Assembly (NCBI RefSeq): GCF_001729745.1
Contig: NZ_CP017186.1
Coordinates: 2,728,001-2,792,000 of the forward strand
Direction of reading: 5' to 3'
Source: Enterobacter hormaechei subsp. hoffmannii
GTDB taxonomy: Bacteria; Pseudomonadota; Gammaproteobacteria; Enterobacterales; Enterobacteriaceae
DNA length: 64,000 nt
Below the pieces are notes generated by a model. That model was not told the origin of the DNA. It worked only from the letters and a program-made list of their open reading frames with translations, and made no database searches. Numbering within the stretch: position 1 is the first letter of the stretch; the number at the start of each line of letters is the position of its first letter. The position numbers and the translations under genes were made by a program. Of the stretch, positions 1 through 7,276 are shown in pieces.

Positions 1-201
1 GACCGCGTCATACAGCGTATTAGTACGTTCCGTTAAGGTACTGTCAGCAACCATGGGGATATTGTGGTAACTCACTACCGCACGGGACTCCGCGCAGGCC
101 AGCGTTTCCACCTCAATCTGCAAGCGACGCAGGATATCAACTGTGATAATCGCTTCTGCTTCTTCAAAACCAGGTGCCAGCAGCACCGCAACTTTTGTCA
201 T
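1..201 (-). CDS. DJ-1/PfpI family protein, 3' end outside window
   Basis: The first 67 codons of a gene running leftwards out of the window are present. They begin MTKVAVLLAPGFEEAEAI and continue with a hydrophobic beta strand followed by VDILRR, which is the N-terminal pattern of the DJ-1/PfpI superfamily (YajL-like: LAPGxEExEA, with the conserved Glu of the active-site nest). Two ATG codons lie in tandem (204 and 201). AGAGG at 208-212 is 6 nt from the second and only 3 nt from the first, so 201 is preferred. The nucleophile-elbow Cys lies beyond the edge, so I cannot say whether it is a glyoxalase/deglycase-type member or a PfpI-type one. It is divergent from ftnB. Confidence 0.75.
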   Translation of the reverse strand, partial: MTKVAVLLAPGFEEAEAIITVDILRRLQIEVETLACAESRAVVSYHNIPMVADSTLTERTNTLYDAV

Positions 202-705
202 CATAAACCTCTACGGGTGAAAAGATATAAAACATCGTTTCATTTTCCAGATCTGTTAGATAACAATCTTACGACGCGATCACAGAACCGTATATTGCGG
301 GAAAATTGATTTAGCTCAAATTTGCTACAGCAGGATATATTTGCAGTTATTATTTCTGATTTAACACTTTCACAGAATTTCCCGCCACAGAAGGTTTCCT
401 GAAACGATAAAAATGGGAAGAAATGATTTTAATATCATTAAAATCATATAGATAAAAAATATTATATCTCGTTACCTGTTTTCTGTTCTGCGCTATATTT
501 AAATTTGTAATGTATGGTAAACACAGCCCAACTAAGAGTTTTCTTAATTCCAAGAGAAGCGTATGCTTATTTAAATCGAACACAGGACGTGAATTTTCGA
601 GTTTGTTTACCTTGCAGAAATCTTTTTCTGTTATTCAATCGTCAGTACCTGCCGGGTCAGGTTTCGTAGCGGACATCAAGTCCCACAGTCAATAAGGATA
701 TGAGT
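202..705. other. AT-rich divergent intergenic region upstream of ftnB
   Basis: About 500 bases with no convincing gene; the short frames here lack ribosome sites and family resemblance. It holds an FNR-like box at 306-319 (TTGAT-TTAG-CTCAA, 9 of 10 consensus positions) about 105 bp from the DJ-1-type start, and a perfect long inverted repeat at 423-447. Ferritin B is iron- and oxygen-responsive in Salmonella, so regulatory sites are expected. Which gene these sites serve is inference. Confidence 0.5.
423..447. repeat. Perfect 11-bp inverted repeat, possible operator
   Basis: The arms ATGATTTTAAT and ATTAAAATCAT are separated by ATC. There is no U-tract after either arm, so it is not a standard terminator. 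The AT-rich dyad looks more like a protein-binding site. It is about 260 bp from the ftnB start. Confidence 0.5.
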
Positions 706-1209
706 ATGACTACCCAAACGATGATGCAAAAACTGAATGCCCAGATGAACCTGGAGTTTTATGCTTCAAATCTGCATCTGCATTTGAGCGCCTGGTGTTC
801 CAGAAAAAGCCTCAACGGCACTGCCACCTTCTTTCGTACTCAGGCGCAAAGTAACGTCACGCACATGATGCGTGTCTTTAACTTTTTGAAAGCCATCGGC
901 GCCAATCCCACAGTCAAAGAGCTTGAAACGATTGAAGATAATTACTCTTCTCTGGAGGAACTGTTCCAGAAAACGCTTGAAGAGTATGAGCAACGCTGTA
1001 CGAAGCTGAACAAGCTGGCCGATGAAGCCAAAGCGCAACAGGACATCATTACCCTCAAGTTTTTACGTGATATGGACAGAGAGCAGCAGCAGGATGGCAT
1101 GCTGCTGAAAACGCTCGCAGACGAAATCCGCAACGCGAAACGCGCGGGGATCTGTCTGGAGCAGACGGACCGCCATCTTCTCGACATAGCTACCGTGCAA
1201 CACCACTAA
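706..1209 (+). CDS. ftnB: Ferritin-like protein FtnB
   Basis: A 167-residue ferritin-fold protein, the same length as E. coli FtnB and highly similar along its whole length (for example SLEELFQKT and the LNGTATF helix). ATG 706 is chosen over ATG 700 because AAGGA at 694-698 is 7 nt from the former and only 1 nt from the latter. Numbered on FtnA, Glu17, His53 and Gln127 are present. Position 50 is Asn, 94 is Tyr and 130 is Asp, so the di-iron ferroxidase centre is degenerate, as in known FtnB proteins. The family role is cytosolic iron handling, linked in Salmonella to repair of Fe-S clusters. A hairpin follows the stop. It appears monocistronic. Confidence 0.95.
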   Translation: MTTQTMMQKLNAQMNLEFYASNLHLHLSAWCSRKSLNGTATFFRTQAQSNVTHMMRVFNFLKAIGANPTVKELETIEDNYSSLEELFQKTLEEYEQRCTKLNKLADEAKAQQDIITLKFLRDMDREQQQDGMLLKTLADEIRNAKRAGICLEQTDRHLLDIATVQHH

Positions 1210-1216
1210 GTTCCTT

Positions 1217-1242
1217 CACCCGCTCCCGTCAGGGAGTGGGTG
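1217..1242 (+). terminator. Probable ftnB terminator hairpin
   Basis: CACCCGCTCCC and GGGAGTGGGTG form an 11-bp stem (one G-T pair) with loop GTCA, 8 nt after the ftnB stop. There is no immediate U-tract; a short T run comes 12 nt later. Confidence 0.5.
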
Positions 1243-1350
1243 CCAACTCCCTGCTTTTGCTGACATTTAACAAATCAGATCTTGCTCCCAATGAATAACC
1301 ACACATCGTGTAATGATTTGTTTAATTACATTCATTAACGAGGGAGCATC

Positions 1351-2694
1351 ATGATCACCATTGAGTTTATTGTCATTATCCTCTGCCTGCTGGTAGGTAC
1401 CCGCTTCGGCGGGATGGGCCTGGGGCTGATAAGCGGCATCGGCCTGTTTATTTTGAGTTTTGTCTTTGGTCTGCAACCCGGTAAACCGCCGGTTGACGTG
1501 ATGCTCACGATCCTGGCCGTCATCGGCTGCGCGGCCACACTACAAACCGCCGGTGGCCTGAACGTGATGATGCAATTCGCAGAGCGCCTGCTGCGTAAAC
1601 ATCCCCAGCACATCACCCTTCTCGCGCCGTTTACCACCTGGATGTTGACCTTTCTCTGCGGGACCGGCCACGTCGTCTACACTATGTTTCCCATTATCGC
1701 GGATATCGCCCTGAAAAAAGGCATTCGCCCGGAACGGCCGATGGCGGTGGCCTCGGTGGCCTCACAGATGGCGATCACCGCCTCCCCCGTTTCCGTGGCC
1801 GTCGTTTCGCTGGTCTCAATTCTGGGTGCGCAGCACGGTATCGGCCACGCGTGGGGGATCCTCGAAATACTCGCCGTTTCCGTACCGGCCTCACTGTCAG
1901 GCGTCGCCATTGCGGCACTGTGGAGCCTGCGCCGGGGAAAAAACCTCGCAGACGATCCTGAATTTCAGGAAAAGCTGAAAGATCCGAAACAGCGGGAGTT
2001 TATCTATGGGGGAACGGAGACGTTGATGGATCAGCGTTTCCCTAAACAGGCCTACTGGTCAACGTGGATCTTCTTCGCCGGGATTGCCGTTGTGGTCCTG
2101 CTGGGTGCGTTGCCCGAGTTGCGTCCGGCGTTTGAGATCAAAGGCAAAATGACGGCCCTGTCGATGAACCTTGTCATTCAAATGATGATGCTTATTGCCG
2201 GGGCCATCATGCTGATGACCTGTAAGGTTAATGCGTCGGCCATTTCAAACGGAGCGGTATTTAAGGCGGGGATGGTCGCCATCTTCTCGGTGTTTGGCGT
2301 GGCATGGATGAGCGATACCTTTTTCCAGGCGCATCTCGACGAACTGAAAATGGCACTGGAGGGGGTAGTGAAGAGTCATCCCTGGACGTATGCCATCGTG
2401 TTGTTTCTGGTGTCGAAACTGGTCAACAGCCAGGCCGCGGCCTTAACCGCAGTCGCCCCGATGGGGTTGATGTTAGGCATCGATCCGAAAATGCTGGTGG
2501 CCTTCTTCCCGGCCTCCTACGGCTACTTTGTGCTGCCCACCTATCCGAGCGATCTGGCCTGTATTGGATTCGATCGCTCCGGCACCACCCGCATCGGTAA
2601 ATTCATCATCAACCACAGCTTTATTCTGCCGGGCCTGATTGGCGTCAGCTGTGCCTGCGTGGTGAGCTATCTGCTGGTGCAGACGTTCTTTTGA
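1351..2694 (+). CDS. Anaerobic C4-dicarboxylate antiporter, DcuA/DcuB family
   Basis: A 447-residue inner-membrane carrier with about 10-12 hydrophobic segments. Family blocks seen include FVFGLQPGKPPVDVML near residue 40, the GTGHVVYT motif around 104, RPERPMA around 130, SKLVNSQAAAL around 358 and PTYPSDLA in the C-terminal third. E. coli DcuA and DcuB exchange fumarate, malate or aspartate for succinate during fumarate respiration. The central region and C-terminus are closest to DcuB, but the divergence is large enough that I do not assign dcuB. The RBS AGGGAG (1341-1346) precedes the ATG. DcuB in E. coli is controlled by DcuSR and FNR, and a DcuSR pair lies at the right end of this window. 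No consensus FNR box was seen just upstream. Confidence 0.88.
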   Translation: MITIEFIVIILCLLVGTRFGGMGLGLISGIGLFILSFVFGLQPGKPPVDVMLTILAVIGCAATLQTAGGLNVMMQFAERLLRKHPQHITLLAPFTTWMLTFLCGTGHVVYTMFPIIADIALKKGIRPERPMAVASVASQMAITASPVSVAVVSLVSILGAQHGIGHAWGILEILAVSVPASLSGVAIAALWSLRRGKNLADDPEFQEKLKDPKQREFIYGGTETLMDQRFPKQAYWSTWIFFAGIAVVVLLGALPELRPAFEIKGKMTALSMNLVIQMMMLIAGAIMLMTCKVNASAISNGAVFKAGMVAIFSVFGVAWMSDTFFQAHLDELKMALEGVVKSHPWTYAIVLFLVSKLVNSQAAALTAVAPMGLMLGIDPKMLVAFFPASYGYFVLPTYPSDLACIGFDRSGTTRIGKFIINHSFILPGLIGVSCACVVSYLLVQTFF

Positions 2695-2703
2695 GCCTTC
2701 TGT

Positions 2704-2724
2704 GGGCGACAGACTCTGTCGCCC
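2704..2724 (+). terminator. Intrinsic-type hairpin after the Dcu-family gene
   Basis: GGGCGACA and TGTCGCCC pair perfectly around loop GACTC, starting 10 nt after the stop. A short TTC follows, so termination may be partial. Confidence 0.55.
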
Positions 2725-2774
2725 TTCGACGTAAAATCAGAAAACGGTTTCTAATTTTAAAACATCGGTTTATT

Positions 2775-3026
2775 TTAATGTGACTCACCCTGCGGCGTGA
2801 AGCGCAGTTCAATCAGCGCGATCGCTTTCTGGATCGCGCGGAGCGTAACCGGGTCCGCCGCAGCAGGATGATTGGTGAAATCGATGTTTTTTAGCTGGGT
2901 CGACATCTTTTCGCGTACCTCAACCGGCGCGATAACGTCAATCACATCAAGGATTTGTTTAATAACCAGCTGGCAGGCGACGACGTCAGATACCAGTTCC
3001 TGATCGGCGCTCAGGTTTTGTGACAT
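2775..3026 (-). CDS. yecJ: DUF2766 family protein YecJ
   Basis: An 83-residue protein almost identical to E. coli YecJ, beginning [19 protein letters not shown]. Translation could extend further upstream without a stop, but the start at 3026 is set by a good AGGAG box in the reverse strand and by agreement with the E. coli length. It is small, acidic and mostly helical. The function is unknown. It lies downstream of azuC with a bidirectional terminator between them. Confidence 0.92.
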   Translation of the reverse strand: MSQNLSADQELVSDVVACQLVIKQILDVIDVIAPVEVREKMSTQLKNIDFTNHPAAADPVTLRAIQKAIALIELRFTPQGESH

Positions 3027-3102
3027 GGGGTTCTCCTTATTCAAAGGCCGCCATAGTAGCAAAACAGACGCCCTTCCATCTCCCTCTCGTCGTCCGCAGA
3101 CA

Positions 3103-3131
3103 TAAAAAAACCTGCCGAAGCAGGTTTTTTT
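3103..3131. terminator. Bidirectional terminator between yecJ and azuC
   Basis: The stem CCTGC/GCAGG with tetraloop CGAA is flanked by A7 on one side and T7 on the other. It is extended by A-T pairs and works in either direction. It lies 2 nt from the azuC stop and would end the azuC transcript. Confidence 0.85.
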
Positions 3132-3132
3132 A

Positions 3133-3216
3133 TCAGAACATCGCACCCGGTGGGACGTCTTTAAACGTTGTGCAGTAGTTAGCCCACATGCTTTTCAGGA
3201 TTTTGCGCAGTTTCAT
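3133..3216 (-). CDS. azuC: Small inner-membrane-associated protein AzuC (AzuCR dual-function RNA)
   Basis: A 27-residue protein starting [15 protein letters not shown] and ending VPPGAMF, matching E. coli AzuC (28 residues) in all key blocks. The N-terminus is amphipathic and basic, as expected for peripheral membrane binding. In E. coli the transcript is both an mRNA and a base-pairing sRNA (AzuR), is carbon-source controlled through CRP, and the peptide acts on glycerol-3-phosphate dehydrogenase GlpD. Two CRP-like sites lie upstream and a strong terminator immediately follows. Confidence 0.9.
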   Translation of the reverse strand: MKLRKILKSMWANYCTTFKDVPPGAMF

Positions 3217-3264
3217 TATGTTGCTCCAGTAACGTGTTATGCAGGTGTTATTATCAATACGCTT

Positions 3265-3314
3265 ATAATATGACCGCCATCACAAAAATCAACCATTTTG
3301 TGACCTGCATCACG
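3265..3314. promoter_or_regulatory. azuC promoter region with two CRP-like sites
   Basis: TGTGA-N6-TCACG (3299-3314) and TATGA-N6-TCACA (3269-3284) each match the CRP consensus at 9 of 10 key positions, with centres 30 bp apart (about three helical turns). On the reverse strand TATTAT (3265-3270) is a possible -10 for azuC. The site at 3306 could activate azuC; the proximal site would overlap the promoter. The divergent transporter start is 117 bp away on the other side. Confidence 0.6.
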
Positions 3315-3430
3315 GTTAATAAACCCTCAGTGCTGCCGGTTTGTTAAAAAAAGGCACGATAAATCCGCACGTTACAGACTTATAAATTCCAGTAAATTTT
3401 TATAAAATTTTTTGAGCGGGCAGGAAGAGA

Positions 3431-4849
3431 ATGAGTGAAAACGTATCCGGCAAAGAGAGCCGTGGATTATCGCCTGCGGCACTGCTGGTGGCCGGTGCTT
3501 TCTTTATGGAGTTTCTGGACGGGACGGTGATCGCCACCGCATTGCCGGATATGGCAAAAAGCTTTGGCATACAGGCCGTGGATCTGAATATCGGCATCAG
3601 CGCCTACCTGATCACCCTTGCCGTGCTGATCCCCGCCAGCGGCTGGATCGCCGACCGCTTCGGCGCGCGAAAAGTATTTGCCCTCGCGCTGGCGATCTTC
3701 ACGCTGGCCTCGGTATTTTGCGGCCTGTCCACCACGCTCGAGGAGTTTGTCGCAATGCGCGTCTTCCAGGGCATGGGTGGCGCGCTGATGGTGCCCGTGG
3801 GTCGCCTGGCCGTGTTACGTACAACGCCAAAGCATCAGCTCATCACGGCAATCGCCACCCTGACGTGGCCTGCGCTGGTCGCGCCGATCATCGGCCCGCC
3901 GCTGGGCGGGTTCATTACAAGCTATGCCGACTGGCGCTGGATCTTCTTTATTAATGTGCCGCTGGGGATAATCGCCATTTTGCTGGCACTGCGAATCATT
4001 CCGGACCTGCATGAAGATACGCGCCGACCGTTTGACTTGCCGGGTTTTGTGGTCACCACCCTTGCCATGGTGAGCCTGGTTTATGCGATGGAGTTGATGG
4101 GCGCAGAGCCTCTGCGGACAGAATTAACCGCCACGCTGTTTATCGTCGGTGTCGTCGCGTTGAGCCTGGCGCTTCGCCACTTTAAGCGGGCAACCTGGCC
4201 GATGATCAGGCTCGATGCGATGCAAGTGCCGACGTTTCGCGTCACCCTGTACGGCGGATCGCTGTTTCGCGCCTCCATCAGCGCGGTTCCGTTCCTGTTA
4301 CCGCTGATGTTCCAGGTCGGCTTTGGCATGGACGCGTTCCATTCTGGCCTGCTGGTGCTGGCCGTTTTCGTAGGCAATCTCACCATTAAACCGGCGACGA
4401 CGCCCCTGATCCGCAGCCTGGGGTTTAAGCGGCTGTTGCTGATTAACGGTTCACTGAATGTCCTGGCGCTGCTGGCCTGCGCCTTTCTTACGCCGCAGAC
4501 TCCTGTGTGGCTCGTCATGCTGATCCTCTATCTGGGTGGCGTTTTTCGTTCGATCCAGTTTACAGCCATCAGTACGCTGGCCTTTGCGGATGTACCCTCG
4601 GCGCAGATGAGCTATGCCAATACGCTGTTTTCAACCGCAACGCAGCTTGCCGTGGGACTTGGGATCACGCTCGGGGCAATTGGTATTCGTATCGGGGAAA
4701 AAGTCAGTGAGACGATGGGGATTGCCGGCATGCCGGGAATGAGCTTCCGGCTGGCATTTGTGGCGATCGCGCTGATCTGCCTGGTGGGAATGGTTGACAC
4801 GCTGCGTCTGACCAAAAATGCAGGCAGCGCGGTATCATTGAAAAAGTAA
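3431..4849 (+). CDS. MFS transporter, DHA2 (14-TM drug:H+ antiporter) type
   Basis: A 472-residue integral membrane protein with about 14 hydrophobic segments. The first helix carries FFMEFLDGTVIATALP, and ASGWIADRFGARK is the loop 2-3 motif A of the major facilitator superfamily. GPPLGG near residue 157 is the antiporter motif C, and WRWIFFINVPLG is typical of DHA2 (EmrB/MdtD-like) members. It probably exports amphipathic compounds, but the substrate cannot be read from sequence. The RBS is AGGAAGAGA just before the ATG. No membrane-fusion partner lies next to it. It does not belong to the conserved ftnB-ftnA synteny of E. coli K-12. Confidence 0.85.
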   Translation: MSENVSGKESRGLSPAALLVAGAFFMEFLDGTVIATALPDMAKSFGIQAVDLNIGISAYLITLAVLIPASGWIADRFGARKVFALALAIFTLASVFCGLSTTLEEFVAMRVFQGMGGALMVPVGRLAVLRTTPKHQLITAIATLTWPALVAPIIGPPLGGFITSYADWRWIFFINVPLGIIAILLALRIIPDLHEDTRRPFDLPGFVVTTLAMVSLVYAMELMGAEPLRTELTATLFIVGVVALSLALRHFKRATWPMIRLDAMQVPTFRVTLYGGSLFRASISAVPFLLPLMFQVGFGMDAFHSGLLVLAVFVGNLTIKPATTPLIRSLGFKRLLLINGSLNVLALLACAFLTPQTPVWLVMLILYLGGVFRSIQFTAISTLAFADVPSAQMSYANTLFSTATQLAVGLGITLGAIGIRIGEKVSETMGIAGMPGMSFRLAFVAIALICLVGMVDTLRLTKNAGSAVSLKK

Positions 4850-4857
4850 GGCTCTGT

Positions 4858-4883
4858 GCCGGGCGGGCAACGCACCGCCCGGC
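4858..4883. terminator. REP-like hairpin between convergent genes
   Basis: GCCGGGCGG (4858-4866) and CCGCCCGGC (4875-4883) form a perfect 9-bp GC stem. It begins 9 nt after the MFS stop and ends 9 nt before the stop of the convergent isomerase gene, so it can serve both. It resembles enterobacterial REP stems and has no U-tract. Confidence 0.55.
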
Positions 4884-4891
4884 AATGGAAA

Positions 4892-5530
4892 TCAGCCAAC
4901 AATACCGCGCACGAAGGCTTCGATCTCTTTGTCCTGGCAGTTCTCGAAGAAGCACTGCTGGAAGCGCTGGCCTGAGACGGCGGTTTTAACCAGCTCAGGA
5001 TCGATTGCACGCAGGGTATCCAGATAGTTTTCTTTTACCACCGCCGCTTTCACCTGGTTCAGAATACCGGCGTTACGCACCTGCGGCTCCTTACGCTCTG
5101 GTGGATAGCCTTCGCCATTGCGTCCGGTAAACGCTTTCTCAAAAATAAAGCGTACGTTCAGTTCTGCCCCCCAGCCGAAGCCCTTCGCAAACGGCAGAGA
5201 AAGCGCGTTACCGTTGTTGATTTGCGCGAACAGGAAAGCATCCGCAGGATCGATGCAGTAACCGCAAATCACACCCGGATGGATGTTCAGGGACATTAAC
5301 GCGCCCTGCCCGGTACCGCAGCCGGTGACAACAAAATCAACGGCTTTAGCGTTAAGCAGAATGCTCGCCATGATGCCCAGGTGAATATAAGTGAGATGAT
5401 GATCGTTCTCATCACTCATACCGACGTTATAGACCGGGAAACCTTTCTCATCAGCAACGGCTTTCAGCTCATTAAGGATGATGGGATTCTTAGCGGCCTG
5501 GCTGTTTTCCATCATCAGTGCAATTTTCAT
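4892..5530 (-). CDS. RpiB/LacA/LacB-family sugar-phosphate isomerase
   Basis: A 212-residue protein with the RpiB/LacAB fold in its first ~140 residues. VVTGCGTGQGALM (about 68-80) is the phosphate-binding and active-site loop with the conserved Cys of RpiB-type enzymes, and NHHxxL-like and DAFLFAQINNGNALSLP segments match the family. The C-terminal ~70 residues form an extra domain not found in minimal 149-residue RpiB. The expected reaction is aldose-ketose isomerisation of a phosphorylated pentose or hexose; the real substrate is unknown. The RBS AGGAGA precedes the ATG. Two small palindromes upstream may bind a sugar-responsive regulator. Confidence 0.82.
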   Translation of the reverse strand: MKIALMMENSQAAKNPIILNELKAVADEKGFPVYNVGMSDENDHHLTYIHLGIMASILLNAKAVDFVVTGCGTGQGALMSLNIHPGVICGYCIDPADAFLFAQINNGNALSLPFAKGFGWGAELNVRFIFEKAFTGRNGEGYPPERKEPQVRNAGILNQVKAAVVKENYLDTLRAIDPELVKTAVSGQRFQQCFFENCQDKEIEAFVRGIVG

Positions 5531-5609
5531 CTTGTCTCTCCTGAATGCATGGCGGGCGATCCCGCTGTGGATACCTTTTCAACTTAACCTTACTATCAAA
5601 CAAACGCAC

Positions 5610-5644
5610 TTTCAAATTAAGTGAAAACTTGTTTTAAAAAACAA
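5610..5644 (-). promoter_or_regulatory. Two adjacent palindromes upstream of the isomerase gene
   Basis: TTTCA-N7-TGAAA (5610-5626) is followed at once by TTGTTTT-AA-AAAACAA (5629-5644). They sit 80-115 bp from the isomerase start, where operators usually lie. No regulator gene is adjacent, so the binding protein is unknown. Confidence 0.4.
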
Positions 5645-5775
5645 AGATGCGCTCACAATTTCGCGCGGTGGCCCGGCTCGTTGTAGAGTGAAAGGGCAGA
5701 TCCTCCGGCTATTCCGGCCATTGCGTCCCGTCGCGTTGGTTACAATGGCGTATTTCCCGTCACGCAGAGTGAAAC

Positions 5776-6114
5776 ATGAAACGTGTAATCATAGCCGGAA
5801 CGATCCTGTTGCTCGCCGGGTGCAGCATCAACCGTCAGGCAGAAGTCAGTAGTACGGATGCCCCAAACGGAATTGTGCGCCTCGACTATGGCCAGGCCAT
5901 GCTGCAAAACGCCTGGTCTGATGACTATGTTAATAACGGTACGGCAACAAAGGCCTGCCAACGCATGGGCTACGCCTCCGCGTCAGCCTACGGGCAGCCG
6001 ATTAAAACCTGCACCCTGATCAGCGGTTCACTCTGTCTGAACGAAAGTGTGACCATTCAGTATAAATGTCAGGGATATGCCGTTACCTCTTCCAGCCAGA
6101 ATCCGTGGTATTAA
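5776..6114 (+). CDS. yecR: YecR-like lipoprotein
   Basis: A 112-residue lipoprotein. The N-terminus MKRVIIAGTILLLAGC is a short signal peptide ending in the lipobox LLAGC, with Cys16 as the modified residue. The mature part holds the YecR family blocks CQRMGY, QPIKTC and SGSLCLNES and several cysteines that may pair. It lies just upstream of ftnA as in E. coli, where yecR belongs to the flagellar (FlhDC) regulon. Its function is unknown. The isomerase gene is divergent. Confidence 0.88.
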   Translation: MKRVIIAGTILLLAGCSINRQAEVSSTDAPNGIVRLDYGQAMLQNAWSDDYVNNGTATKACQRMGYASASAYGQPIKTCTLISGSLCLNESVTIQYKCQGYAVTSSSQNPWY

Positions 6115-6314
6115 CCGCGACTGCCAGTCACGCTGGCAGTTTATTTAATAAGAACAAAAACAATTCTCATTAATAAATACAAATGGCGGCAATGCGTTTT
6201 ATTCCCATTCGTATTTTTAATAAATAAATATTTATTTTACTTTTTGCAAATAATTAAATAACAAATTATAGTGTCGCTCATCGTGAACCAGAATTAATAA
6301 ACCGGAGCTGCACC
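6115..6314 (+). promoter_or_regulatory. AT-rich upstream region of ftnA
   Basis: About 200 bp, very AT-rich between 6140 and 6300. In E. coli ftnA is silenced by H-NS and relieved by Fur-Fe at an upstream site. An ATTCTCATTAAT stretch (about 6165-6176) resembles part of a Fur box. I see no full Fur match, so this is only suggestive. Confidence 0.4.
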
Positions 6315-6812
6315 ATGTTAAAAACTGAAATGATCGACAAGCTCAATGCGCAAATGAATCTTGAGCTATTTTCTTCCCTGCTTTATCAGCAGATGAGCGC
6401 CTGGTGCAGCTATCACAGCTTTGAAGGGGCTGCCGCCTTCCTGCGTCGTCATGCCCAGGAAGAGATGACGCACATGCAGCGTCTGTTTGATTACCTGACG
6501 GACACCGGCAGCCTGCCGCGCATTGATAACGTGGTATCGCCTTTCGCCGAGTACGGCTCTCTTGATGAACTGTTCCGTGCCACCTATGAGCACGAACAGC
6601 TGATCACCCAGAAAATAAATGAACTGGCTCATGCCGCCATGACCAGTCAGGATTATCCAACCTTTAATTTCCTTCAGTGGTATGTGGCTGAACAGCACGA
6701 AGAAGAGAAGCTGTTTAAATCCGTGCTGGATAAATTATCTCTGGCAGGTAAATCCGGGGAAGGTCTGTACTTCATTGATAAAGAGCTGTCGACGCTCGAC
6801 ACGCAGAATTAA
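6315..6812 (+). CDS. ftnA: Bacterial ferritin FtnA
   Basis: A 165-residue non-haem ferritin, the main iron store of enterobacteria, which assembles as a 24-mer cage in the cytosol. All ferroxidase ligands are in place at the E. coli positions: Glu17, Glu50, His53, Glu94, Gln127 and Glu130. The length equals E. coli FtnA. The start is supported by CGGAG 7 nt upstream. It is followed by a strong bidirectional terminator shared with yecH. The intact site contrasts with FtnB at the start of the window. Confidence 0.97.
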   Translation: MLKTEMIDKLNAQMNLELFSSLLYQQMSAWCSYHSFEGAAAFLRRHAQEEMTHMQRLFDYLTDTGSLPRIDNVVSPFAEYGSLDELFRATYEHEQLITQKINELAHAAMTSQDYPTFNFLQWYVAEQHEEEKLFKSVLDKLSLAGKSGEGLYFIDKELSTLDTQN

Positions 6813-6816
6813 TAGA

Positions 6817-6846
6817 AAAGCGGTGCTGAGTTTTCAGCACCGCTTT
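6817..6846. terminator. Bidirectional terminator between ftnA and yecH
   Basis: AAAGCGGTGCTGA and TCAGCACCGCTTT form a perfect 13-bp stem with loop GTTT, placed between the convergent stops of ftnA and yecH. Confidence 0.85.
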
Positions 6847-6848
6847 AT

Positions 6849-7085
6849 TCAATGACGGCAAATTTTACTTTCGTGCGTGGAAAATCCGTCTGCTGCCGGA
6901 ATGAATTTTCCGCGCGCCGCCAGAAACGCCACCAGCTCCGCGGCTGTCATTTCCGAAGCTGAACAAGTATGGAAACGCGCCGCTTCGCCAAAGCGGGCAT
7001 GTATCGCCTCAACCAGACTCTCCTTCGTATAACGCTCACCTGACTCAATCATCATATTCAGCACGTCGTGTCCGTGAATTGACAT
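6849..7085 (-). CDS. yecH: DUF2492 family protein YecH
   Basis: A 78-residue protein that matches E. coli YecH (79 residues), with the blocks HGHDVLNMMIESGE, RFHTCSA and a C-terminal ESKICRH. The paired Cys and His residues suggest metal binding, which is not proven. Of three in-frame ATG codons, 7085 is chosen because AGAGG (7091-7095) is 5 nt away; 7088 would leave 2 nt. The function is unknown. Confidence 0.9.
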   Translation of the reverse strand: MSIHGHDVLNMMIESGERYTKESLVEAIHARFGEAARFHTCSASEMTAAELVAFLAARGKFIPAADGFSTHESKICRH

Positions 7086-7167
7086 CATTACCTCTCGCAA
7101 ATAAAAAGCAGACTAAATGCTCCCTCCACGACACGCTTTGCGCTGGCGCAGGTTCCCCCTTTCTTTT

Positions 7168-7231
7168 TGTAAATTAATCATTACACCCTATGTAACGGTG
7201 ATTTGACGAGATGGTGCTTTTCCCTTACTCT
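7168..7231 (+). promoter_or_regulatory. tyrP promoter with tandem TyrR boxes
   Basis: TGTAAA-N6-ATTACA (7168-7185) is a strong TyrR box. TGTAAC-N6-TTGACG (7191-7208) is a weaker one, centre to centre 23 bp, overlapping a -35 (TTGACG 7203-7208). With a 17-nt spacer the -10 is TACTCT (7226-7231). This is the strong/weak box pair known for E. coli tyrP, through which TyrR represses with tyrosine and activates with phenylalanine. Confidence 0.85.
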
Positions 7232-7276
7232 GCGCCGCAGAATGAGTCGCGGTATGGAAGCGTTGTAGAGGAAAGC

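Noticed and set aside
205-699. Short frames on both strands upstream of ftnB as small genes
   Set aside because: No ribosome sites, no recognisable families, and AT-rich non-coding composition.
7211-7276. N-terminal extension of TyrP from ATG 7211
   Set aside because: It lies upstream of the predicted -10 (7226-7231). GTG 7277 has a ribosome site and gives the exact E. coli length.
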